Below, in pieces: positions 45,538 through 54,732 of a stretch of 64,000 nt of DNA. A program made the translations under genes and the position numbers. The number at the start of each line of letters is the position of its first letter. Positions within the stretch are counted from its first letter, which is position 1. The stretch is taken from positions 62,001-126,000 of the forward strand of contig JBCBDX010000006.1 in the NCBI GenBank assembly GCA_038529265.1, given 5' to 3'. The stretch is from JBCBDX01 sp038529265. GTDB lineage: Bacteria > Pseudomonadota > Alphaproteobacteria > Rhizobiales > Rhizobiaceae. The notes under the pieces were generated by a model. The model worked only from the letters and a program-made list of their open reading frames with translations, was not told the origin of the DNA and did not search any database.

Positions 45538-47472
45538 ATGGCAAAAGTAATCGGGATCGACCTCGGTACCACAAACTCTTGCGTCGCGGTGATGGACGGC
45601 AAGGATGCCAAAGTCATTGAAAACGCCGAAGGCGCGCGTACAACGCCGTCAATGGTTGCATTTCCAGATGATGGTGAGCGCCTTGTCGGTGAGCCTGCCA
45701 AACGTCAGGCGGTCACAAATCCGGAAAACACACTTTTTGCCGTAAAGCGTCTGATTGGTCGCCGTTATAGCGATCCAACGGTCGCCAAAGACAAGGACAT
45801 GGTGTCCTACAAGATCGTCGAAGGTAAAAACGGCGATGCCTGGGTTGAAGCCGGTGGTGAAAAACGCTCCCCCGCCGAAGTTTCTGCGATGGTTCTTCAA
45901 AAGATGAAGGAAACTGCAGAAGCCTATCTCGGCGAGAAAGTTGAGCAAGCCGTCATTACAGTGCCCGCCTACTTTAACGATGCTCAGCGTCAGGCAACGA
46001 AAGATGCCGGTAAAATTGCTGGCCTTGAAGTTCTGCGCATTATCAACGAGCCGACAGCAGCCGCACTGGCCTATGGCCTGGATAAAAGTGACGGTCGCAC
46101 GATCGCCGTTTACGATCTTGGTGGCGGTACATTTGACGTATCGATCCTTGAGATCGGTGATGGTGTCTTTGAAGTTAAATCCACCAATGGTGATACCTTC
46201 CTTGGCGGTGAAGACTTCGACATGCGTTTGGTTGAGTATCTTGCGACTGAATTCAAAAAGGAAAACGGACTTGACCTGCGCGCCGACAATATGGCGCTGC
46301 AACGCCTGAAGAAGGCGGCTGAAAAAGCCAAGATCGAGCTTTCATCTACGTCCCAGACCGAGATCAACGAGCCGTTCATCTCCATGGACCCCGAAACACG
46401 CCAGCCATTGCACCTTGTGATGAAACTGAGCCGTGCGAAATTCGAAAGCCTTGTTGATGATCTGGTCAAGCGCACCGTCAAGCCGATGGAAGCGGCGTTG
46501 AAGGACGCTGGCATTAAGGCTGGTGAAGTCGATGAGGTTGTTCTGGTCGGCGGCATGACCCGCATGCCAAAGGTCCAGGAAACCGTGAAGAACTTCTTTG
46601 GCCGTGATCCGCACAAGGGTGTGAACCCCGATGAGGTTGTGGCCATGGGTGCTGCGATCCAGGGCGGTGTTCTGCAGGGCGATGTCAAAGATGTTCTTCT
46701 GCTCGACGTGACACCATTGTCGCTCGGCATCGAAACACTTGGCGGTGTCTTCACACGCTTGATTGACCGCAACACGACGATCCCGACCAAGAAGTCGCAA
46801 ACTTTCTCGACGGCCGATGACAATCAGGCTGCTGTGACGATCCGCGTGGGTCAGGGCGAACGTGAAATGTTCGGTGACAACAAACTGCTCGGCCAATTTG
46901 ATCTTGTTGGCATTCCGCCGGCACCGCGCGGTGTTCCTCAGATCGAGGTGACTTTCGACATCGATGCCAACGGCATCGTGAACGTTAAGGCACAGGACAA
47001 GGGCACCGGCAAAGAGCACGAGATCCGTATTCAGGCATCCGGTGGTCTGTCCGACGATGAGATTGAGCAAATGGTCAAGGATGCCGAGGCCAACGCCGAG
47101 GCTGACAAGCAGCGCCGTGAGGCCGTTGAAGCCAAAAACCAGGCCGAAAGCCTGATCGATTCAACTGAAAAGTCGTTGGCTGAGCATGGCGACAAGGTTG
47201 AGGCCGAAGACAAGCAGGCGATTGAAGATGCCGTTGAGGCGCTCAAAGAAGAGATCGCCAAGGAAGAAGTCGATGGCGAAGCGATCACTGCCAAGACGCA
47301 GGAACTGGCTCAAGCATCCATGAAGCTTGGTCAAGCGATCTATGAAGCAACGCAGGCCGAAGAAAGCGCTGCTGCTGAAGCCGATGCTGCGGCCGATGCG
47401 GGCGAAGATGTTGTTGACGCCGATTTCGAAGAAATCGATGACGACGACGAAGATCAGAAAAAATCTGCCTAA
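45538..47472 (+). CDS. dnaK: Molecular chaperone DnaK (Hsp70)
   Basis: A 644-residue Hsp70. The nucleotide domain starts GIDLGTTNSCVAV, with DAQRQATKDAGKIAGL and DLGGGTFDVSI, the linker VLLLDVTPLSLG, and a C-terminal lid ending in an acidic tail. It binds hydrophobic peptides with DnaJ and GrpE. dnaJ follows after 75 bp, with a hairpin in between. Confidence 0.98.
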   Translation: MAKVIGIDLGTTNSCVAVMDGKDAKVIENAEGARTTPSMVAFPDDGERLVGEPAKRQAVTNPENTLFAVKRLIGRRYSDPTVAKDKDMVSYKIVEGKNGDAWVEAGGEKRSPAEVSAMVLQKMKETAEAYLGEKVEQAVITVPAYFNDAQRQATKDAGKIAGLEVLRIINEPTAAALAYGLDKSDGRTIAVYDLGGGTFDVSILEIGDGVFEVKSTNGDTFLGGEDFDMRLVEYLATEFKKENGLDLRADNMALQRLKKAAEKAKIELSSTSQTEINEPFISMDPETRQPLHLVMKLSRAKFESLVDDLVKRTVKPMEAALKDAGIKAGEVDEVVLVGGMTRMPKVQETVKNFFGRDPHKGVNPDEVVAMGAAIQGGVLQGDVKDVLLLDVTPLSLGIETLGGVFTRLIDRNTTIPTKKSQTFSTADDNQAAVTIRVGQGEREMFGDNKLLGQFDLVGIPPAPRGVPQIEVTFDIDANGIVNVKAQDKGTGKEHEIRIQASGGLSDDEIEQMVKDAEANAEADKQRREAVEAKNQAESLIDSTEKSLAEHGDKVEAEDKQAIEDAVEALKEEIAKEEVDGEAITAKTQELAQASMKLGQAIYEATQAEESAAAEADAAADAGEDVVDADFEEIDDDDEDQKKSA

Positions 47473-47488
47473 GCAGACATGAGCTTGT

Positions 47489-47516
47489 CCGCGCTCTGGC
47501 TTTAGCCTTGGCGCGG
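47489..47516 (+). other. Two-tier hairpin between dnaK and dnaJ
   Basis: CCGCGC (47489-47494) pairs with GCGCGG (47511-47516), enclosing GGCT/AGCC (47498-47501 and 47504-47507). There is no T-tract, so it is more likely an RNA-processing or stability element that sets the dnaK:dnaJ ratio than a terminator. Confidence 0.5.
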
Positions 47517-47547
47517 GCAAAACCTACTCTTCGGGATCACTGGTCCG

Positions 47548-48696
47548 ATGGCGAAAGCAGACTTCTACGAAACACTGGGTGTGGCCAAGGGTGCCGATGA
47601 CGGTGCGCTGAAAAGCGCGTACCGCAAAATGGCTATGAAGTATCATCCCGACAAGAATCCGGGTGATGCAGCCGCCGAGCAAAAGTTCAAGGAAGTCAAC
47701 GAAGCCTACGAAACGCTAAAGGACCCGCAGAAGCGTGCAGCTTACGACCGCTTCGGACATGCGGCCTTCGAGCAAGGCGGTATGGGCGGCGGTAATCCGT
47801 TCGGTGGCGCTGCTGGCGCTGGTGGTTTCTCCGATATTTTCGAAGACATTTTCGGCGAGATGATGGGCGGCGCAGCCCGTGGTGGCCGACGTCAATCCTC
47901 CGGCGGTCGCGAGCGTGGTGCTGATCTGCGCTACAATCTGGAAATCTCGCTAGAGGAAAGCTTTGTCGGTAAAACAGCGCAGATCCGCGTTCCGACCTCC
48001 AAAACCTGTGAGACCTGCACCGGATCAGGTGCCAAGCCCGGGTCGAGCCCGACCACTTGTTCCACATGTAACGGTGCAGGTCGTGTCCGCGCTGCGCAGG
48101 GTTTCTTTTCCATCGAGCGCACATGCCCGACATGTAACGGGCGCGGCGAGATCATTACCGATCCATGCACGGCCTGTAACGGTCAGGGCCGGGTGACGGA
48201 AGAGCGCTCTTTGTCCGTCAATATTCCGTCGGGCATTGAAGATGGAACGCGTATACGTTTGGCAGGCGAGGGTGAAGCTGGGTATCGCGGTGGCCCGGCT
48301 GGCGATCTCTACATTTTTATTTCGGTGAAGCCTCACGAGTTCTTTCAACGCGACGGCTCGGACCTGTTTTGTAAAGTACCACTGTCCATGACGACGGCGG
48401 CTTTGGGCGGTTCATTTGAAGTCACAACGCTTGATGGCACGCAGACCCGCGTGAAAGTGCCCGATGGCACACAATCGGGTAAACAGTTTCGCTTGAAGGG
48501 CAAAGGCATGCCCGTCATGCGCCAGTCAGCCATGGGTGACCTTTACATACAGATAAGCGTTGAGACACCGCAGAGCCTGTCCAAACGACAGCGCGAATTG
48601 CTTGAAGAGTTTCAGGAAATATCTGCGAAGGAAAATTCGCCGCAATCTTCCGGTTTCTTCAACCGCATGAAAGACTTCTTCGCACCCGGCGATTGA
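47548..48696 (+). CDS. dnaJ: Molecular chaperone DnaJ (Hsp40)
   Basis: A 382-residue co-chaperone. The J domain has YHPDKNPG near 32-39; a Gly/Phe-rich region follows; the zinc region has four CxxCxGxG repeats (from CETCTGSG to CTACNGQG, about 150-215); the C-terminal substrate-binding domains complete it. It stimulates DnaK ATPase and delivers substrates. Confidence 0.98.
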   Translation: MAKADFYETLGVAKGADDGALKSAYRKMAMKYHPDKNPGDAAAEQKFKEVNEAYETLKDPQKRAAYDRFGHAAFEQGGMGGGNPFGGAAGAGGFSDIFEDIFGEMMGGAARGGRRQSSGGRERGADLRYNLEISLEESFVGKTAQIRVPTSKTCETCTGSGAKPGSSPTTCSTCNGAGRVRAAQGFFSIERTCPTCNGRGEIITDPCTACNGQGRVTEERSLSVNIPSGIEDGTRIRLAGEGEAGYRGGPAGDLYIFISVKPHEFFQRDGSDLFCKVPLSMTTAALGGSFEVTTLDGTQTRVKVPDGTQSGKQFRLKGKGMPVMRQSAMGDLYIQISVETPQSLSKRQRELLEEFQEISAKENSPQSSGFFNRMKDFFAPGD

Positions 48697-48715
48697 GGTC
48701 GCGTTTGTCATAGGG

Positions 48716-49300
48716 GTGGATGAGCAGTTGAGCCGCTTCATTGAGCAATGTCGCTTTTTGAGTGCTTTGGCACGATCACCAAAGACCACAGGCGCAGTAG
48801 CTCCCTCCTCGCGATATCTTGCCGATATGATGGTGCGATCGGTCAATCGGAACTGCGATGATCCCATTTTGGAGTTGGGGCCGGGCACAGGCGCAATTAC
48901 CAATGCGATTGTTGCAAAAAGCGGTTCAGCTGATCGGCTTACATGTGTTGAGTATGAAGAGCGTCTCGCCAGCAAGCTCGCAGCCCGCTTTCCTCAAGCC
49001 ACTGTGCTTCAGGGAGACGCTTTCGAGCTCGAAGCTTTACCGCAGTTGCGCCGTAACGTTCCTTTTGGCTGTGTAATTTCCAGCCTGCCACTGTTGAACT
49101 TTGATCCCGCGAAACGACAGAAACTGCTCGAAAGCGTCATGTCTCTTTTGCCACCCGGTGGCGCGTTTGTTCAATTCACCTACGGCTTTTCAGCACCTGT
49201 GCAAAATGATCGCCTTGAAGCGACGATCGACACGTCGCCTTGGGTATTGCGGAACCTACCCCCCGCGCGCGTGTGGACCTATATAAAAGAAGGCGCGTAA
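48716..49300 (+). CDS. pmtA: Phospholipid N-methyltransferase PmtA (rhizobial type)
   Basis: A 194-residue soluble class I methyltransferase. The AdoMet loop is ELGPGTGAI at about 53-61, and the protein lacks membrane helices, as in Sinorhizobium-type PmtA. The family converts phosphatidylethanolamine stepwise to phosphatidylcholine. Location immediately downstream of dnaJ matches the rhizobial pmtA locus. KsgA-like rRNA methylases share the fold and are an alternative. The GTG start at 48716 has only a weak purine site. Confidence 0.83.
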   Translation: MDEQLSRFIEQCRFLSALARSPKTTGAVAPSSRYLADMMVRSVNRNCDDPILELGPGTGAITNAIVAKSGSADRLTCVEYEERLASKLAARFPQATVLQGDAFELEALPQLRRNVPFGCVISSLPLLNFDPAKRQKLLESVMSLLPPGGAFVQFTYGFSAPVQNDRLEATIDTSPWVLRNLPPARVWTYIKEGA

Positions 49301-49340
49301 AAAACGCGGCCTTTAAATCGCAAGCTCCACCGGAGACCCC

Positions 49341-49907
49341 ATGAAAGTTTTGATTTTTGCCGGATCAACCCGTGCAGGCTCACTGAATGTCAAACTGGCC
49401 AAAGCGGCGATGAAAGCTTTGGCTGAGGCAGGTGCGGAAACGACATACATCAATCTGGCAGATTATCCGATGCCGATATTCGATGATGATTTGAAAGCCG
49501 AAAGCGGCATCCCGACAAATGCGACAAAGCTGGCGCAACTGGTCACATCACATGATGCGCTTTTCGTGGCATCACCGGAATACAATTCATCAGTGTCACC
49601 GCTACTTAAAAACACCATTGATTGGTTGAGCGTTATTTCGACCAAGCCGAAACCCTTTCCGGGCATTACGGTCGCTCTGGGCGCTGCTTCGCCCGGCAGC
49701 CTTGGCGGTGTGAGAGGCCTTTATCATCTGCGTTCCATCTTCATGAATGTCGGGGCGCAGGTCATTACAGAGCAATCCATTGTGCCCAACGCCAACAAGG
49801 CCTTTGATGAAGATGGAAACGTTGCTGACGAACGAACACTGTCTTTCTTGCAGGCGGCATGTCGTTCACTAATGGAGCTGGCTTTGGATGGTAGAGGCAG
49901 GGACTAA
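49341..49907 (+). CDS. NADPH-dependent FMN reductase family flavoprotein
   Basis: A 188-residue flavodoxin-fold protein. GSTRAGSLN at 8-16 binds FMN phosphate and SPEYNSSVSPLLKNTIDW (about 79-96) is the family signature. It resembles ChrR/YieF-type quinone or chromate reductases; the physiological substrate is unknown. It stands alone with a plausible start at 49341 and is 49 bp before pyrF. Confidence 0.87.
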   Translation: MKVLIFAGSTRAGSLNVKLAKAAMKALAEAGAETTYINLADYPMPIFDDDLKAESGIPTNATKLAQLVTSHDALFVASPEYNSSVSPLLKNTIDWLSVISTKPKPFPGITVALGAASPGSLGGVRGLYHLRSIFMNVGAQVITEQSIVPNANKAFDEDGNVADERTLSFLQAACRSLMELALDGRGRD

Positions 49908-49955
49908 GGCAAAAACCTGATTGCGGCATCGCTTCGCGCATGCCAAAGCCGCATC

Positions 49956-50654
49956 ATGATTTCCGCCGAAACAGATAAACGCCTGATCGTCGCGCTGGAT
50001 GTTCCGTCCGTTGCCGATGCAACGGCTATCATTGAGGAACTGGACGATCTCGTTGGGTTTTACAAAATCGGGCACCAACTAGGTTTTGCCGGCGGCTTGG
50101 CGTTGGTTTCAGTGCTTAAATCTGCCGGAAAGTCTGTCTTCCTCGACATGAAGCTTTTGGATATCGACAACACGATTGAAAAAGGTGTCGGGAGCATCAT
50201 CAATCTTGGTGTCGATATGCTGACGATACATGCTTATCCCAAAGCCATGGCCGCGGCCGTCAAGGCAGCGCGGGGTAGCGACATTTGTCTGCTCGGCGTC
50301 ACAGTGCTGACGTCCATGGATAATACTGATCTTGACGATGCGGGATATGCCGGATCGGCGGAAGAACTTGTTGCAAAGCGAGCAAACCAAGCCCGTGACG
50401 CAGGCATGGGCGGCATTGTGTGTTCAGCTGCGGAGGCCCGGAAGGTTCGTGACATTGTCGGGCCGCAAATGGCGGTGGTCACACCGGGCATCAGGCCTGC
50501 AGGTGCAGCAGCCAATGATCAAAAGCGTATTGTGACACCGCGCGATGCCATTGCAGCCGGCGCGTCGCATCTTGTGGTTGGTCGGCCTATTTCTGCCGCC
50601 AAAGACCGTGTGGCAGCTGCCAAAGCCATCTTGGCCGAAATCGAACCAAACTGA
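49956..50654 (+). CDS. pyrF: Orotidine 5'-phosphate decarboxylase
   Basis: A 232-residue TIM-barrel enzyme that produces UMP. The catalytic network is FLDMKLLDID with Asp64, Lys66 and Asp69; VTPGIRP and VVGRPIS are the phosphate-binding segments. Next to it is a small DUF1330 gene (22 bp after the stop). Confidence 0.95.
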   Translation: MISAETDKRLIVALDVPSVADATAIIEELDDLVGFYKIGHQLGFAGGLALVSVLKSAGKSVFLDMKLLDIDNTIEKGVGSIINLGVDMLTIHAYPKAMAAAVKAARGSDICLLGVTVLTSMDNTDLDDAGYAGSAEELVAKRANQARDAGMGGIVCSAAEARKVRDIVGPQMAVVTPGIRPAGAAANDQKRIVTPRDAIAAGASHLVVGRPISAAKDRVAAAKAILAEIEPN

Positions 50655-50676
50655 CGACCCGACAAAGGAGAGACCA

Positions 50677-50967
50677 ATGGCCAAAGGCTACTGGATTGCC
50701 CGTATTTCTGCCCATACACCCGAACGCTATGACGAGTACAAAGAACTCGCAGGGCCGGCCTACAAGGAGTTTGGTGCCAGATTTCTCGTGCGCGGCGGAC
50801 AGTTTGATGTGACTGAAGGCGAAGCACGTCCACGCAACGTCGTCATCGAATTTCCGACCTATCAGGCAGCGCTCGATTGCTACAATAGCGAGCAATATGC
50901 CAAGGCGCGCGCCGTGCGACAGGCGATTTCAGAAGGCGAGTTGATCGTGATCGAAGGCGCTGAATAG
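50677..50967 (+). CDS. DUF1330 family protein
   Basis: A 96-residue ferredoxin-like protein of the DUF1330 family, with the start MAKGYWIARISAHTPERYDEY and the strand NVVIEFPTYQAALDCYNS. It has a clean Shine-Dalgarno (AAGGAG) at 50665-50670. The function of the family is unknown. Its coding frame is also open upstream, but that part is only pyrF in another frame. Confidence 0.8.
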   Translation: MAKGYWIARISAHTPERYDEYKELAGPAYKEFGARFLVRGGQFDVTEGEARPRNVVIEFPTYQAALDCYNSEQYAKARAVRQAISEGELIVIEGAE

Positions 50968-51130
50968 ACCAGCATATCTCCATAATCGCGTGCTATTAGC
51001 AGTGATTAGGTAAAAGCCGTGCTTTTCTGTCGGAATGCAAACATGCTATTTGCCACTTAAATATAATTGTTTTGCGTTGTCACAGCACTAGTTTGCTTCA
51101 AACGTTTTAAACGAGATCGGGATTAGCCAT

Positions 51131-52408
51131 ATGTTCTACCACATGTATGAGTGGAACCACGCCTTGATGCAGCCGTGGCGCGCCGCTGCTGATGCGACCA
51201 AGCTGTTTTATCAGAACCCGCTCAATCCGGTCTCTCGCACCAAGTATGGTCGCACGTTGGCTGCTTGGGCGGAAGTTTTCGAGAGAACAACGCGGCGATA
51301 TGGCAAGCCGGGATTTGGCTTGAACTACACCGTCATCGACGACAATGAAGTGCGCGTGAACGAAACGGTTGCTTGGGAAAAGCCTTTTTGTCGGCTTTTG
51401 CATTTTTCGCGCGAACTGGCAGAGCCACGCACCGACGATCCGCGTGTTTTGATTGTTGCGCCCATGTCCGGCCACTACGCGACATTGCTGCGCGGGACGG
51501 TTGAACGTTTCTTGCCAGAAGCCGAGGTCTACATCACCGACTGGGTGGATGCGCGAAACGTACCCGTCGCAGACGGCAGTTTCGATCTCGATGATTACAT
51601 CGATTATCTGATCGAGATGTTGGAGCATCTCGGACCGAACACACACATTGTCGGCGTTTGCCAGCCGTCTGTTCCCGTTTTGGCAGCTGTGTCGGTAATG
51701 GAAGCACAGAAAAACACCTGCGCGCCGACCACCATGACTTTGATGGGCGGTCCCGTTGATACGCGCCGCAATCCGACTGCGGTAAACAAGCTTGCCGAAG
51801 AAAAGCCGATTGAATGGTTCCGCGATAACGTCATCATGACCGTGCCGTTCCCCAATCCGGGTTTTGGTCGCCAAGTCTATCCCGGTTTTCTGCAGCTGAC
51901 CGGTTTCATGTCCATGAATTTGGACCGTCACATGATCGCGCAGAAGGACTTCTTCATGCATCTGGTGCGTGACGATGGTGACTCTGCTGAAAAACACCGC
52001 GATTTTTATGATGAATATTTGGCCGTGATGGATTTGACCGCAGAGTTCTATCTGCAAACCATCAAGGTCGTGTTCATCAATCACGATCTGCCCAATGGCA
52101 CTATGATGCACCGTGGCCAAAAGGTGGATCCGGGCGCGATCAAAAACACCGCCTTGTTGACCATCGAAGGCGAAAATGACGACATAACCGGCAACGGCCA
52201 AACCGAAGCCACCCATGATCTATGCACGAGCCTGCCCGAAAGCATGAAGATGCACTATGAGCAGCCCCGCGTTGGTCACTATGGTGTCTTCAACGGTTCG
52301 CGTTTCCGCAAACATGTTGCGCCCAAAATGCTCGACTTCATGCGCACCCATCAAGCCAGGGCGGGCAAAGCCAAAACAAAGCAGGCAAAGCTCAAAGTCG
52401 TCGCTTAA
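51131..52408 (+). CDS. phaZ: Intracellular polyhydroxybutyrate depolymerase
   Basis: A 425-residue intracellular PHB depolymerase. The active-site Cys177 is in GVCQP, the lipase-box variant of the PhaZ1 group; catalytic Asp (near ENDD) and His (GHYGVFNGSRF) are near the C-terminus. It releases 3-hydroxybutyrate oligomers from storage granules. A 7-T terminator follows directly. The C-terminus is Lys-rich. Confidence 0.92.
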   Translation: MFYHMYEWNHALMQPWRAAADATKLFYQNPLNPVSRTKYGRTLAAWAEVFERTTRRYGKPGFGLNYTVIDDNEVRVNETVAWEKPFCRLLHFSRELAEPRTDDPRVLIVAPMSGHYATLLRGTVERFLPEAEVYITDWVDARNVPVADGSFDLDDYIDYLIEMLEHLGPNTHIVGVCQPSVPVLAAVSVMEAQKNTCAPTTMTLMGGPVDTRRNPTAVNKLAEEKPIEWFRDNVIMTVPFPNPGFGRQVYPGFLQLTGFMSMNLDRHMIAQKDFFMHLVRDDGDSAEKHRDFYDEYLAVMDLTAEFYLQTIKVVFINHDLPNGTMMHRGQKVDPGAIKNTALLTIEGENDDITGNGQTEATHDLCTSLPESMKMHYEQPRVGHYGVFNGSRFRKHVAPKMLDFMRTHQARAGKAKTKQAKLKVVA

Positions 52409-52441
52409 GCCAACGCCCAAGCCATACCAAGGCGTAAAGAG

Positions 52442-52467
52442 CCGTCCCGATCCGGGGCGGTTTTTTT
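52442..52467 (+). terminator. Intrinsic terminator of phaZ
   Basis: CCGTCCCG at 52442-52449 and CGGGGCGG at 52453-52460 form an 8-bp stem (one T-G) with a 3-nt loop, followed by seven T. Confidence 0.85.
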
Positions 52468-52578
52468 GCGCCTGCGTGCGCGCATTAACCATTGCTTAAC
52501 CATTAAGCTTGCGCGAACGCGCGGGGGATAGTTAACTGATCGTTAATCGAGTGGCGGTGTTGCGTGGGAGTTGAGTTG

Positions 52579-53178
52579 ATGAAGCGGGTCATGGCCCATA
52601 TGGCTTTGTTGGCGGCAGCTGTTATGATCGCAACGCCAGCATCACATGTGCAGGCAAGCTCCATGATCACGGGCGGCCTCACATCACAGCCGATCGGTCA
52701 TTATGAGTTCTGTCAGGTGTATGCAGGCGAGTGCAGCCAGTTGCCGCGCGGCTACGATCCGGTGAAACTGACGCGCGACCGTTGGAACACAATCCTGACC
52801 GTCAACAGCGCGATCAACATGATTATTGAACCGCGCAGCGATCTGGATGTTTACGGCCGGGAAGAGGTCTGGACGTTTCCTGACCATGCGGGCGACTGCG
52901 AAGACTATGTGCTTTTGAAACGCCAGATGCTCATCGATGAGGGAATGCCTGCATCGGCGCTTTTGATTACCGTTGTCCGAAAACCCGATGGCGAAGGCCA
53001 TGCAGTTCTGACAGTGCGCACTGATCGCGGCGACCTTGTGCTCGATAATTTGCGCAATGAAGTGATGATGTGGTCGGACACCGAATATGTCTATCTAAAG
53101 CGCCAGTCAGAGCGCCATGCTGGCCATTGGGTCGACATTGAAATGCCCGATCCTATCGTGGTGGGCACGGTCAACTAG
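52579..53178 (+). CDS. Exported transglutaminase-like cysteine peptidase (BTLCP)
   Basis: A 199-residue protein with a signal peptide (about 5-25, TPASHVQA) and the bacterial transglutaminase-like cysteine peptidase fold. The catalytic Cys107 is in GDCEDY, the His in GEGHAVLT and the Asp in LDNLRNE. Most relatives in this order are periplasmic and of unknown target. The ATG at 52579 is favoured over a GTG 15 bp upstream. Confidence 0.83.
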   Translation: MKRVMAHMALLAAAVMIATPASHVQASSMITGGLTSQPIGHYEFCQVYAGECSQLPRGYDPVKLTRDRWNTILTVNSAINMIIEPRSDLDVYGREEVWTFPDHAGDCEDYVLLKRQMLIDEGMPASALLITVVRKPDGEGHAVLTVRTDRGDLVLDNLRNEVMMWSDTEYVYLKRQSERHAGHWVDIEMPDPIVVGTVN

Positions 53179-53243
53179 CGTTTTTCACGCCGGACCGTCG
53201 CCATTCGCAGCTAGTTTAACGCTGGAAAGAACGGGGGCATAAA

Positions 53244-53831
53244 ATGGCAGATCTACCACCTCCACCGCCGGAGCCGATCAAAGAACCTGAAAGCGGATGG
53301 TATTGGGCACCGCTGCGCGAGGTTAAACCCAAGTGCGAAGGCCAACTGATCGAATATCTCTACACATTGGTTGGCAACGTCACGTTTGACGGAACGATCG
53401 AGACCTACCCGAAAGGCAAGGTACCACCGAGCACGCGCAGCCGCGCGCAGATCGAGAGCGATCTGAGCGATAAGGCGGGCCAGTCAGTGATATCGCTCAA
53501 CTATAGCGGCACGAAGTTCTGCCCCGACGGCTGCGTCACAAAAACCTTACGAACCGAAACGATGAAGACCAATCTGCCGGTGCTGAGCCATTGGACGGAA
53601 GATTGGCAGGGCCAGGACGCGCAGGGCAAAACCACCAAGGTGACGGCTCACTATCTGGCGCGCGGCAAGGCGGACGTGGAGATCACCATCAAGACGCTAC
53701 TGTGCCTGCCAAAGCTCGGTGACCCGCTGCCCAAACAGTTTTCATTGCCAGAAGCCGATCCGGAAGAGGACTTTTTGTTGGACGGTTGGACGCTGCCCGA
53801 GAAACTGAAGCCATTGCCGAAGAAGAAGTAA
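53244..53831 (+). CDS. Unknown 195-residue protein
   Basis: Not recognised as a known family. It opens with an unusual Pro-rich stretch (LPPPPPEP) and ends in a Lys/Pro tail; a central part (about 80-140) is rich in Thr, Asp and Lys and contains two Cys at about 92 and 96. No signal peptide or membrane helix is evident. The start has no strong Shine-Dalgarno, but codon use and length suggest a real gene. It is convergent with bfr (19-bp gap). Confidence 0.65.
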   Translation: MADLPPPPPEPIKEPESGWYWAPLREVKPKCEGQLIEYLYTLVGNVTFDGTIETYPKGKVPPSTRSRAQIESDLSDKAGQSVISLNYSGTKFCPDGCVTKTLRTETMKTNLPVLSHWTEDWQGQDAQGKTTKVTAHYLARGKADVEITIKTLLCLPKLGDPLPKQFSLPEADPEEDFLLDGWTLPEKLKPLPKKK

Positions 53832-53850
53832 CTTCTCCGGCGTCTTGGTT

Positions 53851-54336
53851 TCACCCAGCCTCGTCGGCGGAGGCGGCGTTGAGAAGGCCATAGCGTTCTT
53901 CGCCAATTTTGTTCAACAGGTCTAATTGGGTTTCGAGGAAGTCGATATGACCTTCTTCGTCCTTCACGAGTTCCTCAAAGATGCCCATGGTTGTGTAGTC
54001 ACCTGCTTCGCGGCAAATTTCGCGCGATTTGGTATAGCTCGCCCAAGCGTCATGTTCGCCAGCCAGATCACACTCCAGTACTTCCTTGACCGTCTGACCG
54101 ATACGAAGCGGCGCAACAGCTTGAGCGTTGGGGTGGCCTTCCAGGAAGATGATACGTTCCATGATCTTGTCGGCATGGTGCATCTCTTCAATGGATTCTT
54201 CGCGCTCTTTCTTGGCAAGCTTCGCATAACCCCAATCATCCAGAAGTCGGTAGTGAACCCAGTACTGGTTGATGGCGCCGAGCTCTAGAAAAAGCGCTTC
54301 ATTAAGGCGTTCAATGACCTGTTCGTTGCCCTTCAT
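53851..54336 (-). CDS. bfr: Bacterioferritin
   Basis: A 161-residue subunit of the 24-mer heme-containing iron store. Ferroxidase ligands Glu18, Glu51, His54, Glu94, Glu127 and His130 are in place, and Met52 is the heme ligand. It is directly preceded by the Irr box at 54366-54382 and by bfd, so iron release and storage genes are paired and Irr-controlled. Confidence 0.96.
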   Translation of the reverse strand: MKGNEQVIERLNEALFLELGAINQYWVHYRLLDDWGYAKLAKKEREESIEEMHHADKIMERIIFLEGHPNAQAVAPLRIGQTVKEVLECDLAGEHDAWASYTKSREICREAGDYTTMGIFEELVKDEEGHIDFLETQLDLLNKIGEERYGLLNAASADEAG

Positions 54337-54365
54337 AGCATCCCTCTCATGTTCCAGAAATCGAA

Positions 54366-54382
54366 TTTAGAACAATTCTAAA
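54366..54382 (-). promoter_or_regulatory. Perfect Irr box (iron control element) upstream of bfr
   Basis: TTTAGAA-CAA-TTCTAAA at 54366-54382, an exact match to the palindromic ICE motif bound by Irr. It lies 30 bp before the bfr start, consistent with Irr repression under iron limitation. irr itself is at 21319-21762. Confidence 0.85.
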
Positions 54383-54387
54383 CTAGA

Positions 54388-54705
54388 TCAAGCGGCGATT
54401 GGTTTTGTCGCACGTCTTTTTGCAGTTTTGCGGAATGTTTCGCAGCGGTCATGTTCTTCTCGGATACGCTGAACAAAGGGAATGACGACGCATTCATCAT
54501 TGGCTCGTTCGCGATGCCATGTCTCAGTTGTCTTGACGATCATATCAATGGCATTGGGAAAACAGCCGCAACACTTTCCGCGCTTTTCTGCCGCGTGATA
54601 AACCATGCCCACTGTGATTAGCTGCCATTCATCAATGGACAAAAAATCACGCACAATCTGCGTGATATCTTCGCTGGTGATGAGGTTGCAACTACAGACG
54701 ATCAT
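54388..54705 (-). CDS. bfd: Bacterioferritin-associated ferredoxin-like protein
   Basis: A 105-residue [2Fe-2S] protein of the Bfd family. Ligands are C4-x-C6 near the N-terminus and C45/C48 in GKCCGC. Bfd reduces the heme of Bfr to release stored Fe(II). A basic C-terminal tail is present. It is upstream of bfr and separated by 51 bp containing the ICE box. Confidence 0.85.
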   Translation of the reverse strand: MIVCSCNLITSEDITQIVRDFLSIDEWQLITVGMVYHAAEKRGKCCGCFPNAIDMIVKTTETWHRERANDECVVIPFVQRIREEHDRCETFRKTAKRRATKPIAA

Positions 54706-54732
54706 GGCAGTTTTGCTTACTCTTTCCTTGAG

